A DNA stretch of 64,000 nt from Paraspadella gotoi (taxonomy: Eukaryota > Chaetognatha), in contig CM119264.1 in NCBI GenBank assembly GCA_051294375.1, positions 1,347,923 to 1,411,922 of the forward strand, given 5' to 3'. The notes beneath the pieces were generated by a model, which was not told the DNA's origin, ran no database searches, and saw only the letters and a program-made list of their open reading frames with translations. Position numbers and translations under genes: made by a program. Within the stretch, counting starts at the first letter, position 1. Every line of letters starts with the position of its first letter. Of the stretch, positions 34,277 to 46,520 are shown piece after piece.

Positions 34277-35075
34277 TCTCTCTATCATTGTCCTGTTTTT
34301 TTCCGTCTTTCTTCTTTGTAATTCTTTATCAACTTTACTTTTCTTCCCTTTTTCTCGTTTCTTCTCCATCTTTCTCCTTTTTTTTTTTTCGTTCCATTTT
34401 TCCTTTTCTTTTTTCTCTTTCTTCCCTAATTTTTATCTTTCTTTTTTGCGCAGTTTTTTTTCTATTTTAATTCTTTCATTTAAGCCTCCATTTTTCTCCC
34501 CACTTTCATCCATTTTTACCACTTTCTTCCATTTTCCTCCATTTTTCCTCCATTTTCTAACCTTTTTCTTCCATTTTTCTTCAATTTTCTTCCCTTATTT
34601 TTTCCTCCATTTTTTTTTTCTCATTTTCCCTCTGTTTCTCTGCTTCGATTTAGATTTTTGGGTGGAAAAGATAATCCGAAATTCTCCGAAAATCTTTTAG
34701 AGAATAAAGATTAGAAAGAAAAAGAAAAAGAATTAAAGAAAATAAAGTGAAAAGAAAAAAAGAAAAGAAAAGAAAAGAAAAAAAGAAAAGAAAGAAAGAA
34801 AAAAAAGAAAAGAAAAGAAAGAAAAGAAAAAAGAGAAGAAAGAAACAATTTCTCCTTAATTTTTTTTTTTCTTGTCTTTTGTTCCTTCTTTTTTTCTGTC
34901 CCATCCGCATCTCATATTTATATTTTTTAAACAAGTTTCCCTTATCCTGTTTTTTTATATTTATACAAATTCGTTTTTTATTTATCTTTAAATTTTTAAT
35001 TCTATTTACCTCTTTTTTCTTTGATCTTATTTTTTCTACTGATCTTATTCTTTCTTAAATTGCCTATCCTATCTT
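34205..35075 (+). repeat. Pyrimidine-rich tract, then AAAAG array (noisy copy)
   Basis: CT dinucleotides, then about 400 bp of TTTTC/CCATTTT repeats, then (AAAAG)n at about 34745-34840, then T-rich sequence. ORFs up to 189 codons here are FFLSFL-type low complexity. Confidence 0.8.
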
Positions 35076-35220
35076 TTTTTTTCTCTCCTCTTTTCTTATG
35101 TTTTCATCTTTGTGTTTTCACAAAATATTTTTTTTTCACTTTTATTTCAATCAATTATTTTTTCTCTTCTCAAGATCTTAACCTTTGATTTCACCAAAGT
35201 TTCGCTGGCCTTCTAAAAAC

Positions 35221-35559
35221 GACCTTATTTTCCCAGAACAGCCCCATTTTATCTTAAATTCTATAAAAAGTTTGGTTAGAGGTGAGGGTTGCTATTTGGT
35301 TAGGATTATGTTAGTAATTGAAGTTGTGATTAGGATTTGGGTTTAAGACTACGTTTGAAATGTTTAGGTAGGTTAATTAGGTAACGGTTTTAATGTTTAG
35401 GGTTCAGGATTAGGTTTAAGATTAGGCATTAGGTTAAAGAATAGGGTTAGGGATTATTTATTTGAGTTCAAAAATATATAAGCTTAAAACACTATGGTCA
35501 AAAAAATTTAAAATTATGACAGAAAAACTAACAGAAAGGGACTCTTGGAAAAAAGAGCC
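35221..35559 (+). mobile_element. TIR element, noisy copy of 42946-43288
   Basis: Left end GACCTTATTTTCCCAGAACA, right end GGGACTCTTGGAAAAAAGAG. The core is rich in TTAGGGTT. See the clean copy for structure. Confidence 0.7.
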
Positions 35560-36171
35560 TTTTTAGCCTTTTATCGCTTCTCTCATTCATCAAAAGGAGA
35601 AAAATAAAGTTTTCAATTATGTACATTTAGTAATTTTTTTTTTTTCAGTAAAACGAGTTAATATTTTCTTTTTCCACACTTGATAAATCGACTGGAAAAA
35701 AAAAAGCTCTTTTCGAAATATAACTTTTTTAAGCTTCGTTAGACTTAAGTAGCAAAAATAAATCATGCTCCGACATTTTTACTGAAACATATTAAGTTAG
35801 AATTGTCTAAAAGTAAGTAGAATTGATGGATGACATTGAAATTAACAGTTAATTATACTCATTCTCGAGGAACAGTTAAATCGGGCATGAAATTCACATA
35901 TTCTCTCAATTTGTCTCCCCTTTATCTCTTATCTCTCTTCTCTCTCTTTTCCTTCTCTATATTCCCAAACATCTGACCACCCCACCCCCCAGCGACTCAT
36001 ACCCACCGACCAGCTCCACTCTTACACCCCAGCATCTGTTCACCTCTTCACTCTCACCCATTTTCCTCACCTCACTCTTTTTTACTAATTAGCCGAAATG
36101 CTTCCCAAAAACAACAGATGTTGTCGCGAAAACAGAAACACTCTCTCTCTTCTCTCTCTCTTCTCTCTCTC

Positions 36172-36217
<46 letters not shown>

Positions 36218-36419
36218 TTTGGGTGATCTCTGCCGGACCAATCATGTGGCAGAAGAGAGATGGTGTGAGGGAAGAAGTGATAGGAGCGATTGAGGGATTC
36301 AGTGATAGATGGGATGAGGTGATAGACGTTAAAACTAACATATATACATATGCACCCGAGTAAAAGTATTATAATAAACAGAACTTAATTTTAAATTAAT
36401 GTAGTACTGCGCGTGCCAC

Positions 36420-36765
36420 CCATGTATGAAGCCCAGTAAGTATAAAAGCTGGCTTCCCTTTTGCTGTAGTAAGACTTATAAAGTCGGAAATGATAAAGCT
36501 TGCTTTCCCTTTGGCTGGAGTGATGACTTGAGAAACGGGAAGGATAAAGCTTGCTTCCCCTTGGTTGATGAGGATCATAGAATCAAAAAGCAAAAAGCTT
36601 TCTTCCCCTTTGCTGAAGTGATGTCTCCAGGGAATGAAAAGAAAAAGGCTTGCTTACCTTTTGGCTGGAGTGATGACTCGATAGAGCGGAAAGGTAAGTT
36701 TGCTTCCCTTTTGCGTGGATTGATTGTCTCGATGGAATGGAAAGGATAAAGCTTGCTTCCAGCCT
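36420..36765 (+). repeat. 52-bp AAGCTTGCTTCCC minisatellite, noisy copy
   Basis: About seven degenerate units. The clean array is at 44180-44525. Confidence 0.88.
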
Positions 36766-37152
36766 CGGTCGCTTCGCTCTTTTATTTCCTCTTTTATCTC
36801 TCAAAGGACTATGAAAGTTAAGGTTCGTTGCGTCTCTCTCTCTCTCTCCTCTCTCCTTCTCTCTCCTCTCTAGATCTCCTCGTTCAGACGTTTTGCTCTG
36901 AAAAATGAATTTTTTTAAATTAAATTTTATTGAAAGTAATTGTATGTGACTCCCCCGGGTCTCTTCATAATCAGAAATGGACTCTTAGGCATAGCTCTCC
37001 TCTCTCTCTTCTCCTTCTCATCTCTCTCTCTCTCTCTCTCTCTCTCCTTCTCTCTACTCTCTCTCTCTCTCTCTCTTCTCTCGCTCTCTCTCTCTCTCTT
37101 TCTCTCCCTCTCTCCTCTCTCTCTCTCTCTCTCCTCTCTCGCTGTCTCTCCT

Positions 37153-37184
<32 letters not shown>

Positions 37185-37460
37185 AATTTCATTTTCTCAT
37201 CTCTCTACCTCGCGCAAATAAAAAGAGAAAAATATTAACAGACGTCTATGTTGAGAATCTCTGATATGTTTACTTTGGAATAATGAACAAGAATGTGACT
37301 TACCTGAGGGATAATCCGAGAGGAATCATAATAGAAAAAAGAAAGAAAAGGAAAAAAGGTAAGTGACGTCATTGGTGACAGAAGACAACTCGACAACAAT
37401 AGAAAACTGAATGACGACGACGACAACAAGGAAGACGATGACAATTCAGTTTTCTCTCTC

Positions 37461-37523
<63 letters not shown>

Positions 37524-37611
37524 TCTTTTCGTTCTCCTTATCCATAAAAAAGGCAGTTATTTTATATTCGCGTCTCAACCTTTGTCCTCGATCTCCGATA
37601 AATTCGCTCGG

Positions 37612-37940
37612 AGCACCCTCTCTTTTTTTTAAACCCTCTTTTTTTTAAACCATCTCTTTTTTTTAAACCCTCTTGTTTTAAACCATCTCTTTTTTTAAAC
37701 CCTCTTTTTTTTAAACCCTCTCTTTTTTTAACTATTTCTTTTTTCTGCACCTATTTTCTTCTTTCTAGCAGCCACTTTTTTTAACACTCTCCTTTTTAAC
37801 CCTCTCTTTTTTTAACACCCTCCTAATTAACCTTCCTTTTTCTAAAACTTTTTTCAACATATTTTGCACCATAATTTTTTTAAACCCTCTTTCTTCACCG
37901 ACTTAAACCTTCTCTCTTTTTTTACCATCAACCATTTATC
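37612..37940 (+). repeat. TTTAAACCCTCT minisatellite, noisy copy
   Basis: Units of about 16-18 bp (CCCTCTTTTTTTTAAA). It ends in the 25-N gap at 37941-37965. Confidence 0.85.
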
Positions 37941-37965
37941 NNNNNNNNNNNNNNNNNNNNNNNNN
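37941..37965. other. 25-N gap separating the two 7.7-kb copies
   Basis: Fixed-length gap of the same size as seven others in the window. The sequence after it restarts at the equivalent of position 30160. Confidence 0.97.
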
Positions 37966-38044
37966 ACGCCGACGTGAAGCGGATGTGATTTTGTTTTTAT
38001 GTCAAGTTTGTGAAGTCGTGAATTGTGACGTCCCGGTGATCGAG

Positions 38045-38079
<35 letters not shown>

Positions 38080-38166
38080 NNNNNNNNNNNNNNNNNNNNN
38101 NNNNNNNNNNNNNNNNNNNNNNNNNNNNNNNNNNNNNNNNNNNNNNNNNNNNNNNNNNNNNNNNNN

Positions 38167-38200
<34 letters not shown>

Positions 38201-39014
38201 TTCATATCCCAAGAGAGAAATCGCTGTCGTTGCTTTCCACATCGGCGTTGTTGTTGTTGTTGTTTTTGTCGTCGTTTGTTTTTGTTGTTAATGTCAACCC
38301 TTTGTCCCTTTTTAAAAAGTGCTTTTTATTAAAAAGATATGGTACAGATGTTCTGTAATATATAATATAATATAATATGTAATATATACTATATACAAAT
38401 GTTGTTGAGTTACAGCCTTACATCCCTCTCCCCTTAATGTTATTAAAAATTTAATAATTAAATTTAATTTTCACGTAAAATATGTAGATTAATGTATTAA
38501 TTTTTTGGTATAAAAAAATAGTTATTTTGAAATTCTCATGTAATATCTACTCCGCGTCACTAGTGATTAAAGAAAATCAGTCCTTTCATTGACAAAATTA
38601 TACAATGCGTAATATATATTTATTTAATCCTTAAGAGAGTTGTCCTTTTTGAAACAGTTCCTTAAAATATTATACCAGGAGTGAATGAATTATATTTTTT
38701 CAAGTCTTAATTGAAAGCTCGCAGGGTCACGTGACGTTATTACCTCGTGAAAGTGATGAAGGCCTTCAACCACCAAAACCTGTCCAATGTCTGGGGCAGG
38801 AAAGCTTATTTATTGAAGCATTGGATACTTTTGATATTGCTTGTACCAATTTCATAAGTTCCCCTCGAAATAATGGCCAACGCAGCCTAAAAATAATCCA
38901 GGGAAAAAAAACAAATTTCGAAAAATAATCCTGAAATTTTGAGGAATAAAAAAAATGACAAATACTAGAAAAATGGGATGAAGACACTCTCTCTGTCTCT
39001 CTCTCTCTCTCTCT

Positions 39015-39537
39015 NNNNNNNNNNNNNNNNNNNNNNNNNNNNNNNNNNNNNNNNNNNNNNNNNNNNNNNNNNNNNNNNNNNNNNNNNNNNNNNNNNNNNN
39101 NNNNNNNNNNNNNNNNNNNNNNNNNNNNNNNNNNNNNNNNNNNNNNNNNNNNNNNNNNNNNNNNNNNNNNNNNNNNNNNNNNNNNNNNNNNNNNNNNNNN
39201 NNNNNNNNNNNNNNNNNNNNNNNNNNNNNNNNNNNNNNNNNNNNNNNNNNNNNNNNNNNNNNNNNNNNNNNNNNNNNNNNNNNNNNNNNNNNNNNNNNNN
39301 NNNNNNNNNNNNNNNNNNNNNNNNNNNNNNNNNNNNNNNNNNNNNNNNNNNNNNNNNNNNNNNNNNNNNNNNNNNNNNNNNNNNNNNNNNNNNNNNNNNN
39401 NNNNNNNNNNNNNNNNNNNNNNNNNNNNNNNNNNNNNNNNNNNNNNNNNNNNNNNNNNNNNNNNNNNNNNNNNNNNNNNNNNNNNNNNNNNNNNNNNNNN
39501 NNNNNNNNNNNNNNNNNNNNNNNNNNNNNNNNNNNNN
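39015..39537. other. 523-N gap spanning a CT run and the CTGACAGACCGA array
   Basis: It is flanked by (CT)n on the left and ACAGACCGACCGACAGACCG on the right. The noisy copy shows what probably lies inside (31170-31700). Confidence 0.9.
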
Positions 39538-39619
39538 ACAGACCGACCGACAGACCGACCGAGTGACAGACCGAATTTTCTCGGCCTTCGTGCATTATTG
39601 GTGCGCGGTTTGAAAGAGG

Positions 39620-39620
<1 letters not shown>

Positions 39621-39660
<40 letters not shown>

Positions 39661-39668
39661 AGGCGGCG
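39621..39668 (+). repeat. (GCG)n trinucleotide tract
   Basis: About 13 uninterrupted GCG units followed by GAGGCGGCG. In the noisy copy (31791-31850) it is broken. Confidence 0.92.
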
Positions 39669-39714
39669 TCACTTTTGTCCGAAAACATCCTATTTCTGTT
39701 CCTTGATTCACTCA

Positions 39715-39866
39715 ACTTAATTTTAATCTTCGTGTCTCACCTAATCCCTAACCCTAAATCTTCTTACCCTAATCCCTAACCATAATCTCCTACCTTATCT
39801 TTAGTCCTAATAACTAACCTAATGCTAAATTAAAACTGTGTTCGGGCGCTTTTGGAAAACATGGCC
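39715..39866 (+). mobile_element. Right part of a TIR-family element
   Basis: A CCTAATCCCTAACCCTAAATC core is followed by GGGCGCTTTTGGAAAACATG then GCC, resembling the family's right terminus. The left end was not identified. Confidence 0.4.
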
Positions 39867-40377
39867 TTTCATAAAGATATACTTTTTTCTATGTCCAAAA
39901 CTCTCACACGCGGGACCCAAGGGAAACAAATGAGGACAAAAGTCTCACTCGTTTGAAAACGTGATCCTTGACTCTAAATTCACGTGAATTTAAATGATGT
40001 GAAGATGGATCATCGGTTGTGAGAGAAATTGATCGTGAGAAGAGAAAAGCGCGATGTCGGTGAAAATCGGTGATTATCGTGATGTCACGTTCGTGTGATA
40101 AAGTGATTCTCGTCAAATATTGGAACGTATCGTAAGAAATCGTAATTCGTTTTTCTACTTCTTTTAATCGTATCTTGTTTTTTATTAGAGAATTTCAATC
40201 ATTATCAAATTTATTTTTTACGGACGCCAAAAATAAACAACCAAAAAAATAGATGACAATCATTTTACGACGTCATCATTTACCCAGGACCAATTCAACG
40301 ACACTCCATTATTTGTCTATCACTACAATATCACTACCCTATCACGTATCTATCACCAGTACATCACTTACCATCGC

Positions 40378-40503
40378 CCAATATCATGAATCATCAATCA
40401 TCATCCTCATCATCTATCATCATCAATTATCATTATCGATCATCATTATCATCGATCATCATCATCACTATCACTTATCCATCATCACATTATCATATAT
40501 CCA
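40378..40503 (+). repeat. (ATC/TCA)n degenerate array
   Basis: Repeated ATCATC, ATCATTATC and TATCGATCATC. Confidence 0.8.
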
Positions 40504-41036
40504 TCAGAATAGGTGAGACCCTTCATGGCGAAGGATTCAATTTTTTACATCAAATTCTTTTTCTCCTTCATTTATCTTCTTAAAAAAATTCTTCAGAATT
40601 TCGTTTCGCGTCGAATTCGACTCATTCTTTTTTCTCTTCATCGCACAGTGTATTTCGCCTCCCGCGGTTACGACATTCCACAGTGTCTTTACTCTCGCTC
40701 CTCTATCATACTTTGTGTATCTCACACGGTTACTTAATCACAAAATATCTTTCCCTTTGATCTCTCACAAAGTTACTCTGCGTATCCGACAGTAATTCAC
40801 AACTCGCTATTTCATTGCACAGTGTCCTTCACCTCGCTACACAATGTCTTTCACCAAGCAACGTCTCCTTATCTCGTTTATTCACCCAAACATTTTATCT
40901 TCTTTTTTTTTATTTTGCTAATATCTTTAATTTTTGTTTTCTTTCATTCCTATTGATTTTAGTATTATTCACTTCATAACTTCCCTTTTTGTTATTGTTC
41001 CTGAATACCGACCTTTTTTATTTTTCTTTTTTTCCT

Positions 41037-41480
41037 TTCCTCCATTGCAATATCTCTTTCCTTTCCTCCATTGCAATATCTCTTTCCTTTCCTCCATTGC
41101 AATATCTTTTTCCTTTCCTGCATTGCAATATCTCTTTCCTTTCCTCCATTACAATATCTCTTTCCTTTTCTCCATTGTAATATCATTTTCTTTTCCTCCA
41201 TTTCAATGTCTCTTTCCTTTCCTCCATTTCAATGACTCTTTACTCTCCTCTATTTCAATGTCCCTTTCCTTTCCTCTATTGCAATATCTCTTTCCTTTCC
41301 TCCATTTCAATATATCTTTCCTTTCCTCCATTGCAATATCTCTTTCCTTTCTTCCATTTCAATATATCTTTCCTTTCCTCTATTACAATATCTTTTTCCT
41401 TTCCTCTATTGCAATATCTCTTTCCTTTCCTCCATTGCGATATCCCTTTCCTTTCCTCCATTGCAATATCTCTTTCTTTA
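41037..41480 (+). repeat. 26-bp minisatellite, about 17 copies
   Basis: The unit is TCCATTGCAATATCTCTTTC plus CTTTCC, with TTTCAATAT, TTACAATAT and TGCGATAT variants. The unit has no stop in any plus-strand frame, and 26 is not a multiple of three. Long ORFs (172 and 268 codons) therefore appear in overlapping frames with FPFLHCNISFLSS-type protein, and are artefacts. Confidence 0.95.
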
Positions 41481-41499
41481 ACCCGAGAGTCTTTCTCTT

Positions 41500-41600
41500 T
41501 ATCTATTTATCCTCTCCTCTCTTTTCCTCCACCTCCTCCCTTCTTCCTCCTCCTCCTCCTCCTCCTCTCCCCCTTCCTCCCCTCTTCCTCCTCGTCTTCA
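41500..41600 (+). repeat. (TCC)n-rich pyrimidine tract
   Basis: CTCCTCCTCCTCCTCC run within CT-rich sequence. Confidence 0.85.
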
Positions 41601-41978
41601 TTAATCTTCGCCCAAACGCTGCGGGTGCCATCGATCTCAACGCCATCAGCAAAATGCCACTCGCCAGGTGGAAAGGTAAGGCGGGAGGTAACGGGTCGAA
41701 TGGCAAAAATATGGCGGGTGGCAAAAATGAGGAGTTATAAAAACAAGTAAAAAGTAATGAGTGACAAAATTAAGTCAGGTGGCAAAGGTTCATCGGGCGA
41801 GGAGGGAAAGTGGTAAAGTTTAGTTTTGCAGAAATAGTTTGATGGCAAAGAGATATTCTTGTCTTACATTAAGTTACAAATTAAATTATTACCAAATTTT
41901 GTTTTATTCTTTTTACGCAAAAAGTTCCGTCTATTTTAAGAAAGAATCTCAGCATCTTATTTTTCTTTTCTTTTTCAG

Positions 41979-41981
<3 letters not shown>

Positions 41982-42041
<60 letters not shown>
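41982..42041 (+). repeat. (CT)n microsatellite
   Basis: About 60 bp of pure CT in the clean copy. Confidence 0.95.
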
Positions 42042-42047
<6 letters not shown>

Positions 42048-42487
42048 TGTCCCTGTCTTTTCCGTCTTTCTTCTTTGTAATTCTTTATCAACTTTACTTT
42101 TCTTCCCTTTTTCTCGTTTCTCTTCCATCTTTCTCCCTTTTTCTTTTTTTTCGTTCCATTTTTCTTTTCTTTTTTCTCTTTCTTCCTAATTTTTATCTTT
42201 CTTTTTTGCGCAGTTCTTTTTCTATTTTAATTCTTTCATTTAAGCCTCCATTTTTCTCCCACTTTCATCCATTTTTACCCTTTTCCTTCCATTTTCCTCC
42301 CATTTTCCTCCATTTTCTACCCTTTTTCTTCCATTTTTCCTCAATTTTCTTCCCTTTTTCCTCCATTTTTTTCCATTTTCCCTCTGTTTCTGCTTCATTT
42401 AGATTTTTGGGTGGAAAAGATGAATCGAAATTCCGAAATCTTTAGAGAATAAAGATTAGAAAAGAAAAAGAAAGAGAAATTGAAGAA

Positions 42488-42578
42488 TAAAAGAAAAGAA
42501 AAGAAAAGAAAAGAAAAGAAAAGAAAAGAAAAGAAAAGAAAAGAAAAGAAAAGAAAAGAAAAGAAAAGAAAAGAAAAG
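42488..42578 (+). repeat. (AAAAG)n pentanucleotide array, about 18 copies
   Basis: Nearly perfect 5-bp repeats. A frame reads KEKKRKEKKR. Confidence 0.95.
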
Positions 42579-42945
42579 AGAAGAAGAAACAATTTTCTCC
42601 TTAATGTTTTTTCTTTCTTTTTGTTTCTTCTTTTTTTGTTTTTCCCATCGCATTCAGCTGTTGATTTTTTTTTAAACAAGTTTCTCTCTTATCCTGTTTA
42701 TTTACAATTCTTTTTTTAATTTTCTATAAATTACTCTTTTTTCTTTCTTTATTTTTTCTCACTTGATCTTATTCTTTCTTATCTTACCTTATCCTATCTT
42801 TTTTTTTCTCTCATCTTTTCTTTTATTTTCTCTTTGTTGTTTTCACAAATATTTTTTTTTCACTTTTATTTCAATCAATTATTTTTTCTCTTTCTCAAGA
42901 TCTTACCCTTTGATCACCAAAAGTTTCGTGGCCTTCCTAAAAACC

Positions 42946-43288
42946 GACCTTATTTTCCCAGAACGCCCCATTTTATCTTAAATTCTAAATAAAAAGTTTG
43001 GTTAGAGGTGAGGGTTTGCTATTTGGTTAGGGATTATGTTAGTAATTGAGTTTGTGATTAGGATTTGGGTTTAAGACTAGCGTTTAGAGTTTTAGGTTAG
43101 GGTTAGAAATTAGGAATAACGGTTTATGTTTAGGGTTCAGGATTAGTTTAAGATTAGGCATTAGGGTTAAAGAATAGGGTTAGGGATTAGTTTATTTGAG
43201 TTCAAAAATATATTAAGCTTAAACACTATGGTCAAAATTAAATTATGACAAAAACTAACAGAAAGGGGCACTCTTGGAAAAAAGAGCC
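42946..43288 (+). mobile_element. 343-bp TIR element with TTAGGG-rich core
   Basis: The left end is GACCTTATTTTCCCAGAACG then CCCCATTTTATCTTAAATTC. The right end is AGGGGCACTCTTGGAAAAAA then GAGCC, an imperfect inverted complement. The core has GGTTAGAGGTGAGGG, GGTTAGGGATTATG and GGGTTAGGGATTAG. No coding capacity. It is the best-preserved member of a family also present at 1205, 5211, 23690, 29517, 35221 and 58283. Confidence 0.7.
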
Positions 43289-43683
43289 TTTTTACCTTTT
43301 TACCTTCTCTCATTCAAATAAGGAGAAAAATAAGTTTTCAAATTATGTTTACATTTAGTAATTTTTTTTTTTCAGTAAAACGAGTTAATTTTCTTTTTCA
43401 CCTTTGATAAATCGACTGGAAAAAAAACTCTTTTCGAAATATAAACTTTTTTTAAGCTTCGTTAACCTTAAGTAGCAAAAAATAAATCATGCTCCGCAAT
43501 TTTTACTGAACAAATTTAGTTAGTAATTGTCTTAAAAGTAAGTAGAATGGATTGAACATTGAAATTAACAGTTAATTATACTTCATTCTCGAGGAAAGTT
43601 AAAATCGGGCATGAAATTCACATATTCTCTCATTTGTCTCCCTCTTTATCTCTTTATCTCTCTCTCTCTCTTTTCCTCTCTCT

Positions 43684-43800
43684 ATATCCTCATACATCGA
43701 CCACCCCACCACCCCAGCACTCTAACCACCCCAGCTCCCTCATCACCTCAGCATCTTTTCCACCCCAGTATTTTCACCTCACCATCCCAACTCTTTTTTA
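43684..43800 (+). repeat. Short CACCCCAGC-type repeats
   Basis: CACCCCAGCA, ACCACCCCAG and CACCTCAGCATC recur at about 15-20-bp spacing. Confidence 0.55.
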
Positions 43801-43857
43801 GCTAATTAAGGCCGAAGATGCTTCCCAAGAAAACAACAGATGTTGTCGCGAAACAGG

Positions 43858-43977
<120 letters not shown>

Positions 43978-44179
43978 GGGTGATCTCTGGCCGGAACCAA
44001 TCATGTGGCAAGAAGAGAGATGGTGTGAGGGAAGAAGTGATAGAGCGATTGAGGGATTCAGTGATAGTGGGATGAGGTGATAGACGTTAAAAACTAACAT
44101 AATATATACATGTTACGGTAAAGTAGTTATAATAAACAGAATTAATTTTAAATTGATGTAGTACTGGAGTGCAGACTTG

Positions 44180-44525
44180 ATGAAGCAGTAAGTATAAAGC
44201 TTGCTTCCCCTTTGGCTGTAGTGATGACTTGATAAAGCGGAAATGATAAAGCTTGCTTCCCTTTTGGCTGGAGTGATGACTTGATGAAACGGGAAGGATA
44301 AAGCTTGCTTCCCCTTTGGCTTGAGTGAGGACTCGATAGAACAAAAAGCAAAAAGCTTTCTTCCCCTTTGGCTGAAGTGATGTCTCGAGGGAATGAAAAG
44401 AATAAAGCTTGCTTACCTTTTGGCTGGAGTGATGACTCGATAGAGCGGAAAGGATAAAGCTTGCTTCCCCTTTTGCTGGAGTGATGTCTCGATGGAATGG
44501 AAAGGATAAAGCTTGCTTCCCCGCT
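44180..44525 (+). repeat. 52-bp minisatellite, about 7 copies
   Basis: The unit contains GATAAAGCTTGCTTCCCCTT, TGGCTGGAGTGATGACT and CGATAGAGCGGAAAG. AAGCTT (HindIII) is conserved in each unit. Confidence 0.95.
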
Positions 44526-44589
44526 CGGCTTCTCTCTTTTACTTTCCCTCTTTATCTCTTCAAAGGACTAATGAAGTTAAGGTTCGTTG

Positions 44590-44911
<322 letters not shown>

Positions 44912-45172
44912 CATTTTCTCATTCTCTTCTATCGCGCAAATAAAAGAGAAAATATTACAGACGTCTATGTTTGAGAATCTCTGATATGTTTACTTTGGAA
45001 TTAATGAACAAGAATGTTGACTTACCTGAGGGATAATCCGAGGAGGAATCATAAAAGAAAAAAGAAAGAAAAGGAAAAAGGTAAGTGACGTCATTGGTGA
45101 CAGAAGACAAACTCGACAACAATAGAAAACTGAATGACGACGACGACAACAAGGAAGACGATGACAATTCAG

Positions 45173-45273
<101 letters not shown>

Positions 45274-45359
45274 GTTCTCCTTATCCATAAAAAAGGCAGT
45301 TATTTTATATTCGCGTCTCAACCTTTTGTCCTCGATCTCCGATAAACTCGCTCGGAGCA

Positions 45360-45685
45360 CCCTCTCTTTTTTTAAACCCTCTTTTTTTTAAACCATCTCT
45401 TTTTTAAAACCCTCTTGTTTTTAAACCATCTCTTTTTTTAAACCCTCTTTTTTTTAAACCCTCTCTTTTTTTAACTATTTCTTTTTTCTGGCACCCTATT
45501 TTCTTCTTTTTTCTAGCAGCCACTTTTTTAACACTCTCCTTTTTTAACCCTCTCTTTTTTTAACACCCTCCTAATTTAACCTTCCTTTTTCTAAAACCTT
45601 TTTTCAACCATATTTTAGCACCATAATTTTTTAAACCCTCTTTCTTTCACCGACTTAAACCTTCTCTCTTTTTTTACCATCAACC
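45360..45685 (+). repeat. TTTAAACCCTCT minisatellite, about 15-18 copies
   Basis: Units of CCCTCTTTTTTTTAAA and ACCATCTC variants with variable T number. Confidence 0.92.
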
Positions 45686-45899
45686 ATTATCATTCTTTTC
45701 TCCGGCAACTTCTCCATCTGATACATTGCCTTCATTGCATATCTCTTGCTTTACAGTTAACTTTTCTTTACCTTTCTATTCTCTCTTCTTCTTTTTCTAA
45801 ACTTTATCCACTTTTCTTTTTCTGCTTCTCTCTTAATTCCTTCTAGTCATTTTCTCCTTTCCTCTTCATCGGCCACTTTGCTCCCTTTTTGACCTTCCT

Positions 45900-46125
45900 C
45901 TTCTTCCCTCTCTCACTTCTCCTTCCTCCTCATCCTCCTCCTCCTCCTCCTCCTCCCCTCTCTCTGTCCCTCTTCTGTCTCGTCTCTGTCTCGTCCACGA
46001 ATCGCCGACCCTGAGTTTGTATGGATGTCATTTTCTCTTCTCTTCGTCAATAGTTTTTTGTGTGTGTTGAGACCGGAGAGAGAGAGAGAGAGAGAGAGAA
46101 GAGAGAGAGAAGAAGAGAGAGAAAC

Positions 46126-46160
<35 letters not shown>
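45900..46160. repeat. (TCC)n, then GA-rich tract
   Basis: CTCCTCCTCC at 45922-45958, about 110 bp of mixed sequence, and GAGAGA at 46075-46160. Confidence 0.85.
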
Positions 46161-46161
<1 letters not shown>

Positions 46162-46359
46162 ATAAGAAAGAACCATAAAAGTTAAAATCGCTAAACACAA
46201 AGGAGAGGAAAGTAAATAATAACCTATGTAAAAGGATAAAATTATATAACCATACAACGATGAAAATTGAAATACAACCAAAGAATTTTCATTAAAATTA
46301 TCTAATTGAATTTGTAACAATCAATATAAATACATTATTCATTAAATAAAAAAAATATT

Positions 46360-46505
46360 GCCCCTCACAATGTGCAGGCGACCGAAGGGTTGAGTCCTCC
46401 ATCTCTCTTACATAACACTACACCGCAAGCTTGCAGGACCCTGCCAGCTAATAAAGACCCTCTCACAGTCTAATTTATTCACTCCCAGACCAACTGGTTA
46501 CAAAA
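46360..46505 (+). mobile_element. Dispersed repeat related to 57225-57375
   Basis: The two share, in order, TTGCCCCT-AC, CAGGC, TCCATC, TTACA, GACCCTGC, TAAAGAC-CTCTCACAGT and TTTATT-ACTC, with heavy divergence. The size (about 145 bp) and absence of coding suggest a SINE- or MITE-class element; the class is undetermined. Confidence 0.45.
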
Positions 46506-46520
46506 CGCTTTTCTGAAAAA

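Larger units (their letters stand above)
30160..37940 (+). repeat. Noisy copy of the ~7.7-kb block at 37966-45691
   Basis: It aligns end to end with 37966-45691 in the same order and orientation, from CGCCGACGTGAAGCGGATGT to ACCATCAACCATT-TATC. It ends exactly at a 25-N gap. Differences are mainly isolated insertions and deletions, with shortened or broken dinucleotide runs. Sized N gaps present in the other copy (38080, 39015) are filled here. No intact ORF is conserved between the copies except repeat translations. Confidence 0.92.

Noticed and set aside
34131-34700. 189-codon ORF rich in F, S and L
   Set aside because: T/C-rich sequence in the noisy copy. The clean copy does not keep the same protein, and a multi-pass membrane protein is not indicated.
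40934-41740. 268-codon ORF with regular FPFLHCNISFLSS pattern
   Set aside because: A 26-bp minisatellite without stops. The same regular protein appears in overlapping frames and is broken in the noisy copy.
46360-46505. tRNA gene or tRNA-derived head (GGTTGAGTCC resembles a B box)
   Set aside because: No A box at the right distance and no cloverleaf. The match to the B-box consensus is poor.
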